51,751 bases of DNA from Planococcus sp. A6 (GTDB lineage Bacteria; Bacillota; Bacilli; Bacillales_A; Planococcaceae). The notes below the pieces were generated by a model that was not told the origin of the DNA, ran no database searches, and saw only the letters and a program-made list of their open reading frames with translations. Shown here piece by piece: positions 41,243 to 49,843 of the stretch. The stretch spans positions 1 to 51,751 of the forward strand of contig NZ_JAPEHT010000004.1 in NCBI RefSeq assembly GCF_028823615.1, given 5' to 3'. Each line of letters opens with the position of its first letter. The stretch's first letter is position 1. A program made the translations under genes and the position numbers.

Positions 41243-42426
41243 GTAAAATAGTGCCACAATAACCATCAGGCTGCCACACATTGTAAACAGTTTCTGAATG
41301 CCGATGACTAAAGCAAGTGCTCCAAATATCGCCAGTGACAAAATATTTGAGCCGTACAATAGCACCGCATTAAAGCTGAAAGCACGGCCGAGCATATTTG
41401 CGGGCACAAGGGTTTGAATCAAATACACCCTCGCTAGGCTGGACAGCGGCAAACCGGCCGCTGCAATGAACACTCCTGCAAAATAAAACGGCAGGTAGCT
41501 CGCGAATCCAAGTACCACGAGGCCGAGTCCCCAAACGACAGAGCCCCATAAATAAAGCGAAAGGTCAAGGTTTTCCAGAAAAACGGAATGGCGATATTGG
41601 TCAAAATTACCCCGAGCCCGTACCAGCCTAACAAAAAGCTGTAGATTTCTTGGCCGCTCCCTGGAAAACGAACAAGGAGCAACAACAGCAAGCCGACTTG
41701 CCAAACCCAGGTGTTGAAAAAGACCATCCAAAACGTCGCGATGAACAAATGTTTCACTGTCCCTTCGCGTTTAACCCACATCAAGAAAACCCCAATCGAA
41801 TGGAAGAGCCCATCTCTTTTTGTCTCATTCAAATTCTCTTTACCTATTAGCTCCACCCAATGAACTTTCAGGATAAGAATGGCGCTCACGAGATATGTCA
41901 ATGCATCCACAGTGTAAAAATGGATGGCATGTCCGGCATTCAATAAGCCAATCGCAAAAAGCGGCGTGGTAACTTGAACGCCTCTTGTCACCGTATCGAA
42001 GAGACTATTGACTGTCGTTTGTTGCTCCACAGGCGTGATGAGCGGCAACATGGCTCGGTAAGCAGGGTTGTAAAAACAACCCAGACTTTGAACCATAAAA
42101 GCAGCCACCAGCAAATGCCAGAAAGCCAATATGTTCAATTGATGCAATACGACCAATGACAGGATGAGAGGAATCCGTAAAAGATCAATCGCTACGAGCA
42201 TCCGTTTTTTATCCACACGGTCCGCAAATGCTCCGCCAATCAAGCCGAAGAGCAAGTACGGCATTGCTTGTGAAATCGCGATTATCGTCGTCAAAGCGGC
42301 GGACTTTGTCAAATCATAGGAAATAAAAAGAAAGGCCAGGCCAGCTAATACATTGCCTAGCTGAGAAATGCCGGCTCCAGCCAAGTAATACAAAATGTTT
42401 TTGTTTTTCAGTACATGTCGATACAT
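41183..42426 (-). pseudogene. MFS transporter with a one-base frameshift
   Basis: The ATG at 42426 follows GGGAGGTG; a GTG at 42435 overlaps that site. Twelve-helix MFS, with motif A as GGAFADRVDKKRML near residue 62. The frame is correct to RFIYGALSFG and then reads nonsense. The other frame continues WGLGLVVLGFASYLPFYFAG to a normal end. One base is missing in the TTTGGGG stretch (plus-strand 41529-41535). The intact protein would have about 414 residues, resembling MFS drug or enterobactin-type exporters. Confidence 0.82.
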
Positions 42427-42644
42427 AACAATCACCTCCCGTTCAGGTTACGCTGAATTTTAAGGAGGCTCTATACGCATCTTGCCGCTTGATTTCGCAA
42501 GAATTCGATAGTTTAAAGATAAGAGCGCTGCAGATTCGCTGTGCTCTTGTTTGGTTAAAAAGCCATAATGAAGTCGTTGTTGCGAATTTTTAAAGCTATA
42601 GTTTAATAAGGATTACCAAGTTTTACAAAAAATAAAAAATAATC

Positions 42645-42673
42645 GAAACGTTTTTAAGCGCTGGAATCTCTAA
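42645..42673 (+). promoter_or_regulatory. Candidate ECF promoter of the second sigma operon
   Basis: GAAACG at 42645-42650 and CTCTAA at 42668-42673 with a 17-bp spacer resemble the -35 GAAAC and a degenerate -10 CGTCTA of ECF sigma factors. Its place 24 bases before the sigma start suits autoregulation. Confidence 0.5.
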
Positions 42674-42696
42674 TATACAAAGGGAGGATGAGGCAG

Positions 42697-43245
42697 ATGC
42701 AGCACGATGAAGAAATAATTTCTGCGGCGATTCAAGGAGACCGAATCGCCCTTCAGAATTTATTGAAATCCGAAAAAGAAAAATTATACAGAATGGCCTA
42801 TACATATGTGAAAAATGAAGACGATGCTCTCGAGGTTTTTCAACAAACTGTACTCCAGGCTATCGAATCAGTGCATCAAGTGAAAGAACCGCATTATTTT
42901 TCGACTTGGCTGGTCCGCATTTGCATAAATAAAGCACTGGCGTTTTTAAAGAACAATAAAAAGTTAATCTACATGGATGAAGTGGAGGAGCGGAATTTGG
43001 ATAATGGTGTCACCGCCGATGTGGCCGAACAAATGGATGTGTCGAACGCATTGGATTCGTTACCTGAAAAATTTAAGACAGCACTGATGTTGAGATATTA
43101 TCAAGACTTTACAGTCAAGCAGATCGCCACCGTAATGGAATGTCCAGAAGGCACAGTGAAAACAACTCTTCACCGTGGATTGGCGATGTTGAAAAAGGAT
43201 TTGAAAGGTGTGTATGCAGATGAACGACAAAGAGATTTTAATTAA
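42697..43245 (+). CDS. ECF RNA polymerase sigma factor
   Basis: 182 residues. The ATG at 42697 lies nine bases after GGGAGG; the ATG at 42688 touches that site. Region 2 is LYRMAYTYVKNEDDALEVFQ through STWLVRICINKALAFLKNNK, and region 4 is LPEKFKTALMLRYYQDFTVKQIATVMECPEGTVKTTLHRGLAMLKK. The gene overlaps the downstream anti-sigma gene, which is the usual arrangement. It resembles SigV/SigM-like ECF factors in general layout; the exact group is not assigned. Confidence 0.93.
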   Translation: MQHDEEIISAAIQGDRIALQNLLKSEKEKLYRMAYTYVKNEDDALEVFQQTVLQAIESVHQVKEPHYFSTWLVRICINKALAFLKNNKKLIYMDEVEERNLDNGVTADVAEQMDVSNALDSLPEKFKTALMLRYYQDFTVKQIATVMECPEGTVKTTLHRGLAMLKKDLKGVYADERQRDFN

Positions 43246-44320
43246 AAATGCTATGCAAAATATCAAAGTGCCAGAAGACTGCTTGGAGTCACTCATTGAT
43301 GATGCCTTTTATGAAACGTCCAAGCCTAAAAAGAACAAACGGAAAAAGTGGCTGATACCAGCCATCGCTGCGGCGGTTCTATTTATCGGTTTGTTTACAG
43401 CAACTCTTTCTGCGTCTCCAGTTCTTGCAAATTATATGGCACAGGTACCCGTCATTGGAAATGTCTTTTCCATTTTTGCCGAAGAAGAAGAAGGACTCAT
43501 ACAATACGAGCGCTTCAGTGATTACGTGAAATTAACCCAATCCAGCAATGGTGTAACTATTTCTATAGACAAAGCTGTATATGACGGAACAAATGTCACT
43601 TTCACTTATACGGTAACTTCAACTAAAGAATTAGATGACTCTGCTCACCTAACTGGTTTTCCGCAATTGCTCGAAGGAGAAGGTCCTACAGGCTCCATGG
43701 ATTGGAAATTGGCAGAAGGTTCATTGATTGGCATCAATACCATTCCGCATCTTGATGAAGAAGCAGCTCAGGTCAACGTGATTTGGGAACCAGAGAGCCT
43801 ATATACGGATGACGGAGAGATTGAAGGCGATTGGAAGTTTGAATTCGCGGTCGATCAGTTAAAAACAGATCCAATTATCTTAGACGAAATCAACTCGGAA
43901 GGCGGCGTTTCTGTTCACTTTACTGAAGTAACATTTACGGATATTGCCGTGAATGTCGCCTACCAACAGTTGGTGGACCCAGCTTTACTGGAAGTATGGG
44001 AAGCTGTGGAAGTCGAGCTGATTGCTGCGGATGATTTGGGGAATGTCTATCTAGTTCCTTATAATGGTGGGACCACTTACGGCGATGCCCGGACTCGGGA
44101 AGATTTTTTCTGGACAGCCACAATGAGAGGGCTTGATCCTCTTGCCACGTCATTAACCTTTTATCCCTTTGGCCATATCAGCAGAATGGAAGAAGGCAAA
44201 GAGCCGGAATCGATTCGAATAGAATTTGATGCACTTGAAATCAATATGCTGGAAGGGACCTATCAAATTATTGAAGATCCCGAGTTCCCGGTTTATGAAG
44301 AAGAGGAAGAAGAGACGTGA
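43214..44320 (+). CDS. DUF4179-containing anti-sigma factor
   Basis: 368 residues from the ATG at 43214, five bases after AAAGG. Residues 1-45 are cytoplasmic and bind the sigma factor by analogy. One helix lies at about 46-65. The outer part begins with the DUF4179 pattern (SPVLANYMAQVPVIGNVFSI) and continues as a beta-rich region to a Glu-rich end. Coupled to the sigma gene by overlap. A strong terminator follows. Confidence 0.88.
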   Translation: MQMNDKEILIKNAMQNIKVPEDCLESLIDDAFYETSKPKKNKRKKWLIPAIAAAVLFIGLFTATLSASPVLANYMAQVPVIGNVFSIFAEEEEGLIQYERFSDYVKLTQSSNGVTISIDKAVYDGTNVTFTYTVTSTKELDDSAHLTGFPQLLEGEGPTGSMDWKLAEGSLIGINTIPHLDEEAAQVNVIWEPESLYTDDGEIEGDWKFEFAVDQLKTDPIILDEINSEGGVSVHFTEVTFTDIAVNVAYQQLVDPALLEVWEAVEVELIAADDLGNVYLVPYNGGTTYGDARTREDFFWTATMRGLDPLATSLTFYPFGHISRMEEGKEPESIRIEFDALEINMLEGTYQIIEDPEFPVYEEEEEET

Positions 44321-44324
44321 AAAT

Positions 44325-44367
44325 AAACAAGCCCGGCGCAGTTTATAACTGTACCGGGCTTGTTTTG
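44325..44367. terminator. Bidirectional terminator
   Basis: ACAAGCCCGG at 44327-44336 pairs with CCGGGCTTGT at 44354-44363, with an inner CAGTT/AACTG stem. It lies between convergent genes. Confidence 0.88.
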
Positions 44368-44371
44368 ATAT

Positions 44372-45082
44372 CTACCATTCGAACACAAATTTCAGTGTAA
44401 TCGTAATCGCAGAATATAGGATGACGGAAATAAGAAAAGTCGGGAAATGCGTGTCCTTTTCGCTCGGCAATTCGTGCTTGAATACCGTGTAGATCATTGC
44501 GCCGGAAACGAGCGAGAAGACGATCGATTTGAACAGCGGCGTCAGTTCAGTCGTCAAGGCGACGATCCAGCCGGCAACAATTCCGACAGCCAGTATATAA
44601 CGGCCGTATTTATTGTACTCTACTGGAAACTTTCGCCACATATCATGGGCGACCGCCATGAAATGCGGACCGATCGCGACGCAGTAGAACAAAGCTTGAA
44701 TGGCTGATACTTCAAATGACAGGACAGAGTAGGAAACGAGCGCGTTATAGAAAGCATAGAACACGATGACCGACCAGAAAGTAGAGGTATGGGAAATGTA
44801 ATTTTGCTGGATGACGATTTGAATGCCGACGAACAAGACGACACCGAGAAGGCCGATGAAATAGATTTCCGACTCCATCGTTAGCTGCCGGTACGGTTCT
44901 TCGATCGCCGCTTGCTGCTTATGAAGTGTAGGGAGCAGGTAGATAAAAATATAGGAAACAGCAAGCCCGCCCGAAAACGAGAACCACTTCACTTGCTTCA
45001 GTTGATCTCGAGGCACCAGGACGCTCGCGAAGAAATGGATCAAGATGAATACAATGCCGATCAAAAACGGAATCAACAACAT
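44372..45082 (-). CDS. Polytopic membrane protein, ZIP-like in layout
   Basis: 236 residues with eight predicted helices. Features recalling ZIP-family proteins are SFSGGLAVSYIFIYLLPTLH near residue 35 and HFMAVAHDMW in a central helix. The ZIP signature HN(F/I)-x-(D/E)-G is not present, so metal transport is only a possibility. The ATG follows CAGGAGGC. Monocistronic. Confidence 0.7.
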   Translation of the reverse strand: MLLIPFLIGIVFILIHFFASVLVPRDQLKQVKWFSFSGGLAVSYIFIYLLPTLHKQQAAIEEPYRQLTMESEIYFIGLLGVVLFVGIQIVIQQNYISHTSTFWSVIVFYAFYNALVSYSVLSFEVSAIQALFYCVAIGPHFMAVAHDMWRKFPVEYNKYGRYILAVGIVAGWIVALTTELTPLFKSIVFSLVSGAMIYTVFKHELPSEKDTHFPTFLISVILYSAITITLKFVFEW

Positions 45083-45305
45083 GACCCAAGCCTCCTGTCA
45101 GATGAAATGATCTGATGAAATGGCGAGATTTTGTTAAGTAAAAAATGTCGTAAATAGTGTTCGATGATTTTCTATATTGTACTGCTTCGACTCTAAATAA
45201 TGAATAACCTTTTAATATTCAGAAGTCTTACGTAGTTGAAACAATTTTTAATAAGACAATAGGGATTTCCAGGAAAGACGAGAATCTAATCCAATGACTT
45301 AAATT
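45083..45305. other. AT-rich intergenic region
   Basis: Contains GATGAAATG twice in tandem at about 45103-45121 and should hold the promoter of the minus-strand membrane gene. No gene is seen. Confidence 0.4.
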
Positions 45306-45755
45306 CCGGAGGCTGAAGGTGAAACACAATATGCATTGTGAACTTACAAGCATGGCGGATACGCCTGAAACATAGAAGACTATTCGTTTTGGATACCGAT
45401 GATCGAGTTTTTCTTTGCGTATGCAGATTCATTTGAAATCCATTGTTGGAAAGAAGAAAGCGTAAAATTCGAAGATATTATAAATGAGTTGCCGAAAATA
45501 GAACGCGGTGACGAAGGCTAGTTGCTTATTGCAAGTGGGCAATTAAATGAAAAAGCGAAAGAATTCATTCTTACGCGTTCTCTTGATACCAAAGGCAGGT
45601 TGAAGTGGTTCTCCTTATTTTTAGAAAAGTGAGGCGAACCGTTATTTTCGTCTGAACATTATGGAGTGGAATTGATCGGTTACAAGTTAAACGCAGAACA
45701 AATAGCGTTTCTAGAAAAAGTTCTTCCTGGAGATGTTCGTAGGTTTGAGTGGTGA
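45306..45755 (+). pseudogene. Pseudogene with four in-frame stops and no frameshift
   Basis: One frame of 149 codons from 45306 to the final TGA at 45753-45755 reads like a soluble protein throughout: TYKHGGYA, IEDYSFWIPMIEFFFAYADS, WKEESVKFEDIINELPKIER, LLIASGQLNEKAKEFILTRS and GEPLFSSEHYGVELIGYKLN. It is interrupted by TGA at 45339, TGA at 45366, TAG at 45519 and TGA at 45630. Each of these stops is one transition away from TGG (Trp). No family was recognised, and the start is not clear (GGAGG at 45308 precedes a GTG in another frame). Confidence 0.72.
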
Positions 45756-45913
45756 ATTTGAAGACGCCTATATCTAAAGTTCTCGTAATTATGTATCAAA
45801 CTTCTTTGCTAAAAATTATTTTATTATTAAATCCATTTAATCGATAAGATTTTTATATACAGATAATAGACACGGAGATATACTAAATTTTAGTAGATTA
45901 GGGGGTAATTAGA

Positions 45914-46156
45914 TTGAATCGGAGAGGTACTGGAACAATTTTCATCTTGATTGCTGCGATGTTGTATTCTGCAAAATATATAAGCGCAGCCATATTTGGA
46001 AGCGCCACTACCATGTGGGACGAAGAGTTATTCGATATATTTTTGTCTTACACGGGAACTTCATTACATGCATTGAGTATTATTGCATTTATAAGCGGCA
46101 TAGTATATATCGGATGGGCTGAAATAGGTGAAATGAAAAAAGGAAACTCAAATTAG
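45914..46156 (+). CDS. Small membrane protein
   Basis: 80 residues from a TTG after AGGGGGTAAT. Two predicted helices (about 7-28 and 50-70) surround an acidic loop (MWDEELFDIFL). No recognised family. Confidence 0.68.
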   Translation: MNRRGTGTIFILIAAMLYSAKYISAAIFGSATTMWDEELFDIFLSYTGTSLHALSIIAFISGIVYIGWAEIGEMKKGNSN

Positions 46157-46285
46157 CATGGAAGGTATAATATTTACAGCCATTACTGAATAGAGTTCAA
46201 AAGTAAGAAAGTACCTTCACTCTATGATGTCTTTTATCTTGGTTTAACCGAAGGATTGATCAAAACTATTAAAGGAGAACCACTT

Positions 46286-46540
46286 ATGATTATTCGCTCG
46301 TTGAAGTCATTCGCTCTATCGATCGTCTTCTTTTTCATTGCACTTATCTCTTTAATCGTTGCTTTCACCGGAGACTCTTTTGCTATTGTAACATCAAGAC
46401 CTTATGGAGCTGAATCTTGGGAAACATCGAGCAATTTGATTGATGCCTATACATATATCCCTATGTTCATCGGCGTTTATTTCCTTTTGCTTTCTTCGAT
46501 CACTTTTACTATTTCATACTTAAATCTCCAAAAAAAATGA
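46286..46540 (+). CDS. Small membrane protein
   Basis: 84 residues. The ATG at 46286 follows AAAGGAG; the open frame from 46256 lacks a site. Two helices (about 6-28 and 55-78) flank an outer loop with RPYGAESWETSSNL. Possibly co-transcribed with the preceding small membrane gene. Unknown function. Confidence 0.68.
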   Translation: MIIRSLKSFALSIVFFFIALISLIVAFTGDSFAIVTSRPYGAESWETSSNLIDAYTYIPMFIGVYFLLLSSITFTISYLNLQKK

Positions 46541-46890
46541 ACTACGCTGTAATTATTGGGGAAAGAATTATTTGAAACTTCCTGATTATTACTAAAAAAA
46601 TTCGTCAATGTTCCAAATTGAACGCAATTGGAGTTATCAAATTGTCTTTTAGATTGATTGTATAAAATAGGGAGGCAGCCAATAATATGGCTGCCTCCCT
46701 GTTTCTATTTTGTAAAACACACAATAGATTGATAACCTTTTATGGTTATTTCTGGTATTCTATTGATATTAGCTCATTGGTTTTAATCCTATTTAAAAAA
46801 GAGAGATACCTAAAAATAAGTTCGGGATTTGTTCATTCCTAAGGATTTGAAATTCACGCTTTTTGTAAGAAATAGGCTAGGAGGGAGACA
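46541..46890. other. 350-bp intergenic region with one terminator
   Basis: AGGGAGGCAGCC at 46669-46680 pairs perfectly with 46689-46700, an unusually GC-rich terminator for this stretch. A smaller ATAACC/GGTTAT hairpin lies at about 46731-46748. The rest is AT-rich with no gene. Confidence 0.7.
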
Positions 46891-47118
46891 ATGGTTTTTC
46901 AAATTTATCGAGTGGTTCATATATTGCTTACTGGAGCTGTCACTATTCTGATTTCCACTTTTATTGCATCCGGCGGGCTTGGGGAAAATTATACCGATAA
47001 TCCTTTTCCAAATTGGGGGATAGGGGGCGTTCTATCTTTCATCAAAAAGACAGTCATTTACGGATTAATCATTAGTTTTTTGCCAATCCTATTTTATATG
47101 GTGCTTTTCTATATTTAA
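46891..47118 (+). CDS. Small membrane protein
   Basis: 75 residues with two helices (about 7-27 and 52-74), from an ATG after TAGGAGGG. A glycine-rich loop (SGGLGENYTDNPFPNWGIGG) lies between. No recognised family. Confidence 0.68.
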   Translation: MVFQIYRVVHILLTGAVTILISTFIASGGLGENYTDNPFPNWGIGGVLSFIKKTVIYGLIISFLPILFYMVLFYI

Positions 47119-47161
47119 AAGGGATGCTCATTAAAATCTTGATATATTTTGACTCCCTTTA

Positions 47162-47311
47162 TTAATCTGCTGATGCCAATTCGCTAAGCCGAATAAATTC
47201 CTCAGCGTCTTTCACACATAGTGCCATGCCTTTTTCCCAGAATTCTTTTTGGGTGATGTCTTCACCCAGATGCTTCAACTTAATATTTTGATTGGAGATA
47301 GAATCATGAAG
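47162..47311 (-). pseudogene. Possible C-terminal remnant of a lost gene
   Basis: On the minus strand a frame of 49 codons reads LKHLGEDITQKEFWEKGMAL then CVKDAEEFIRLSELASAD and a TAA. It looks like a real helical C-terminus, but it has no start and is closed upstream by TAG inside the 5' end of the GNAT gene. It may be the tail of a gene truncated when the neighbouring GNAT region was joined. Confidence 0.3.
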
Positions 47312-47842
47312 CTAATCAATGAACGGATATACTTGAGGCCAGTTGAGGCAGAAGATGCACAGCTGTTCTTGGATCACACCGAAGACGAGGAAATTCGATA
47401 CATGACCGGAACAAAAGCCAGGTTTTCGCTTGAGCAAATCCAAGACCATATCGAACAGATCCAACAGGACGACACGCGCTACGATTTTACGATCTGTTTG
47501 AACGCAACGAATCAATTGATTGGTGAATTGTCAGTATTGGATATTGACCAGGGCAACCAGAGTGCGGGGTTCAGGATCACCATGAATGCGATGGCACTGA
47601 CGGGCAAAGGCTATGGCACAGAAGCGATTGAACTGGTGCTGAAATTTGTATTTGATGAGCTGAAGCTCAACCGCCTGCAATTGGAAGTGTTTAGCCATAA
47701 CGCGCGTGGCATACGCGCTTATGAAAAGAACGGCTTCAAAAGAGAAGGAGTCTTGCGGGAAGCGCTCCATTACAACGGGGCGTTTTCAGACGAAATCATC
47801 ATGGCAATTATCCGAAGCGATTATATGACTGCAAAAACATGA
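47306..47842 (+). CDS. GNAT acetyltransferase, RimL-like
   Basis: 178 residues from the ATG at 47306 after TTGGAGATAG. RIYLRPVEAEDAQLFLDHTE opens the fold, AGFRITMNAMALTGKGYGTEA is the acetyl-CoA loop, and EVFSHNARGIRAYEKNGFKR is the closing motif. Base composition is clearly more GC-rich than the small membrane genes before it, more like the following nitroreductase operon. Substrate unknown. Confidence 0.9.
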   Translation: MKLINERIYLRPVEAEDAQLFLDHTEDEEIRYMTGTKARFSLEQIQDHIEQIQQDDTRYDFTICLNATNQLIGELSVLDIDQGNQSAGFRITMNAMALTGKGYGTEAIELVLKFVFDELKLNRLQLEVFSHNARGIRAYEKNGFKREGVLREALHYNGAFSDEIIMAIIRSDYMTAKT

Positions 47843-47868
47843 AAGGCTACAGAAGCCTTTCTTTTTTA
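47840..47868 (+). terminator. Terminator after the GNAT gene
   Basis: GAAAGGCT at 47841-47848 pairs with AGCCTTTC at 47854-47861, followed by six T; it begins within the stop codon. Confidence 0.85.
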
Positions 47869-47934
47869 ATGGATAAAAATCCCGTGAAACTTTCTGGTTG
47901 CATTTTTTCTGTAACGGGTTTATATTATGTGAGG

Positions 47935-47946
47935 CATCAATTGATG
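47935..47946. promoter_or_regulatory. Candidate MarR operator upstream of the nitroreductase gene
   Basis: A perfect 12-bp palindrome CATCAATTGATG lies 56 bases before the nitroreductase ATG. Its ATCAATTG core recurs at 48717-48724, before the MarR gene. This supports a shared operator. Confidence 0.5.
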
Positions 47947-48001
47947 AGGGGTCAATTAATATTCCTCAAAACAATTAGGATAGAAAAAGGAGCAATTTAT
48001 C

Positions 48002-48646
48002 ATGAACACACTGCAAAACAAAAAAACCAATGATTTCAATGAAATCGTCAATGGACGCCGTTCCATTAAACAATACGACCCGGATGTGAAAATCAGCCGC
48101 GAGGAAATGACCGAAATCCTGGAACAGGCTTCCACGGCGCCATCTTCCATCAACATGCAGCCTTGGCGTTTTGTTGTTATCGACAGCGCAGAAGGAAAAG
48201 AAAAGCTTGCGCCGCTGGCATCTTTCAACTTGGAAAAAGTAATGAGTGCATCAGCTGTCATCGCCGTGTTCGGCGACCTCAACAACATTGAGTACGCAGA
48301 AGAGATTTATGGAAAAGCCGTAGAACTCGGTTATATGCCGGAAGAAGTGAAAGAATTCCAAGTCGGCTATTTCAAACCTTTGTATGAAGGCATGTCCAAT
48401 GAGCAGATGAAAGACATCGTGCTATTGGACTCAGGGCTTGTATCCATGCAATTGATGCTCGTTGCCCGTGCATTCGGCTACGACACCAACCCGATCGGTG
48501 GCTACGACAAGGAGAAAATCGCTGAAACGTTCGGCCTGGACAAAGAGCGTTATGTGCCAGTCATGCTTCTCACGATTGGCAAAGCCGCCAACGAAGGCTT
48601 CCAGTCCTACCGCTTGCCGGTCGAGACGACCACGACCTGGAGCTAA
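48002..48646 (+). CDS. Nitroreductase family protein (FMN-dependent)
   Basis: 214 residues. The FMN-binding opening NGRRSIKQYDPDVKISREEM, then TAPSSINMQPWRFVVID, and GLVSMQLMLVARAFGYDTNP followed by GGYD are the nitroreductase core. It resembles YodC/MhqN-type quinone or nitro reductases. The ATG follows AAAGGAG. The MarR gene and a quinol monooxygenase gene follow in the same direction, a set that fits electrophile or quinone detoxification. Confidence 0.92.
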   Translation: MNTLQNKKTNDFNEIVNGRRSIKQYDPDVKISREEMTEILEQASTAPSSINMQPWRFVVIDSAEGKEKLAPLASFNLEKVMSASAVIAVFGDLNNIEYAEEIYGKAVELGYMPEEVKEFQVGYFKPLYEGMSNEQMKDIVLLDSGLVSMQLMLVARAFGYDTNPIGGYDKEKIAETFGLDKERYVPVMLLTIGKAANEGFQSYRLPVETTTTWS

Positions 48647-48752
48647 GCCAGCCGACCTTGAGTATTCGGGATTTATGTATTATATTTGACTGGTCAATGA
48701 ATAGTGGGCACAGCTATCAATTGGCTTCATCGATCATTTAGGAGGTCTTTCA

Positions 48753-49181
48753 ATGCCGTGTTCATTTTCAAAGCAGGAACAAGTGCTGCACCAGTTTAAG
48801 GGCCTGACCAATCAAATCAGCCCGAAGTTCGAGCGTTGCACAGGCATCAGTGCGTCGCGCTATGAGTTATTGTCACAGCTTTATAAGGTAGAAGAGATCA
48901 ACCAGTCGACACTCCAAAAGTTGGTCAATATCGATAGCGCCGCGGTCACACGCCATTTAAAGCAGCTTGAAGCGAGCGGCATGGTCACAAAGCGCAGAAA
49001 TCCAGAAGACAATCGTGTAATCTTTGTCAGCCTGACCGACGAAGGACGCGAGCGCATCGTCGAATACCGGAAAGAAAATACAGGCTTCGTCAAGCAAATG
49101 CTTCACGATTTCACGTCTGAGGAAGTGGATGCGCTTAGCGATATGCTCCGGCGCATGCAAGACAATATCGTTGATTATTAA
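48753..49181 (+). CDS. MarR family transcriptional regulator
   Basis: 142 residues from an ATG after AGGAGG. The winged helix is clear: ISASRYELLSQLYKVEEINQ, STLQKLVNIDSAAVTRHLKQLEASGMVTKRRNPEDNRVIFVSLTDEG. Near the N-terminus CSFSKQ has Cys3, which could serve as a redox sensor as in YodB-like proteins. It likely represses the nitroreductase gene and itself through the ATCAATTG sites. Confidence 0.92.
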   Translation: MPCSFSKQEQVLHQFKGLTNQISPKFERCTGISASRYELLSQLYKVEEINQSTLQKLVNIDSAAVTRHLKQLEASGMVTKRRNPEDNRVIFVSLTDEGRERIVEYRKENTGFVKQMLHDFTSEEVDALSDMLRRMQDNIVDY

Positions 49182-49210
49182 AAATATACATTAAAGGATG
49201 GCGAAATGAA

Positions 49211-49507
49211 ATGATGATTATCCATGCACATTTGCAAGTAAAACCTGAGCAAGAACAAGCGTTTTTAGATGAAGGCAAAACTCTTATTGAAGCATCGCGT
49301 CAAGAACCAGGCAATGTCCAATACGACTTGATGAAATCGGTCGAGAAGGACGGCCATTACACGATGGTCGAAGTATGGAAAGATGCGCAAGCAATCGAAG
49401 CTCATAATGCGAGCGAGCATTTCACGGCATTTTCCAAAAAAGCAGCCGGATTCATGAGCGCGCCGATGGAACTGAAAGTCTATAGCGGTGAAGTTGTCCC
49501 CATGTAA
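49211..49507 (+). CDS. Antibiotic-biosynthesis-monooxygenase (ABM) domain protein, putative quinol monooxygenase
   Basis: 98 residues of dimeric ferredoxin-like alpha/beta fold: IIHAHLQVKPEQEQAFLDEG, QEPGNVQYDLMKSVEKDGHY, MVEVWKDAQAIEAHNASEHF. ABM proteins of the YgiN type oxidise quinols. AAAGGATGG lies upstream. It follows the MarR gene by 29 bases, so it is part of the same unit. Confidence 0.9.
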   Translation: MMIIHAHLQVKPEQEQAFLDEGKTLIEASRQEPGNVQYDLMKSVEKDGHYTMVEVWKDAQAIEAHNASEHFTAFSKKAAGFMSAPMELKVYSGEVVPM

Positions 49508-49607
49508 GAAAAACTTGATGGTTTAAACTAGATATCAAACAATGCTTGAACATCTCGATGAACTGTGACAAGATAGACCTTGAAAGACAAATGCTAATTT
49601 CATAAAA

Positions 49608-49702
49608 CACATGTGGGGGAATCGGTGTTGCCGATTGAGAGAATATCCGTGAGATATTGACCCTTGGAACCTGAACTGGCTAATACCAGCGGAGGGAACA
49701 TA
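49608..49702 (+). promoter_or_regulatory. TPP riboswitch (THI box) aptamer
   Basis: The leader has GTGGGGG at 49613-49619, a CTGAGA-equivalent (TTGAGAG, 49636-49642), GACCCTTGGAACCTGA (49660-49675), then CTGGCTAATACCAGCGGAGG (49676-49695) and GAA. These are the conserved J3-2, P4-P5 and closing strands of the thiamine pyrophosphate aptamer. A terminator follows, then a thiamine-precursor transport operon. Confidence 0.96.
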
Positions 49703-49730
49703 TTCAAATCGGTCTATTATGCGATGATAT

Positions 49731-49767
49731 GCGCCCAAGGTTTCTATAACCTTGGGCGCTTTTTTGT
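49731..49767 (+). terminator. Riboswitch-controlled terminator
   Basis: GCGCCCAAGG at 49731-49740 pairs with CCTTGGGCGC at 49750-49759, followed by six T. It lies between the TPP aptamer and thiY, where thiamine pyrophosphate would stop transcription. Confidence 0.93.
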
Positions 49768-49843
49768 ATCCGCAGTTGGATATGTCCCCTGACTCAGCTT
49801 CTGAAATCATCTTTTATGAATTCATTCAGAGGGGGGAAACAAG

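Noticed and set aside
45306-45755. Stop-codon readthrough or recoding (for example TGA as Trp)
   Set aside because: A TAG is also present, and elsewhere in the window TGA works as a normal stop (for example 30774-30776 and 25796-25798).
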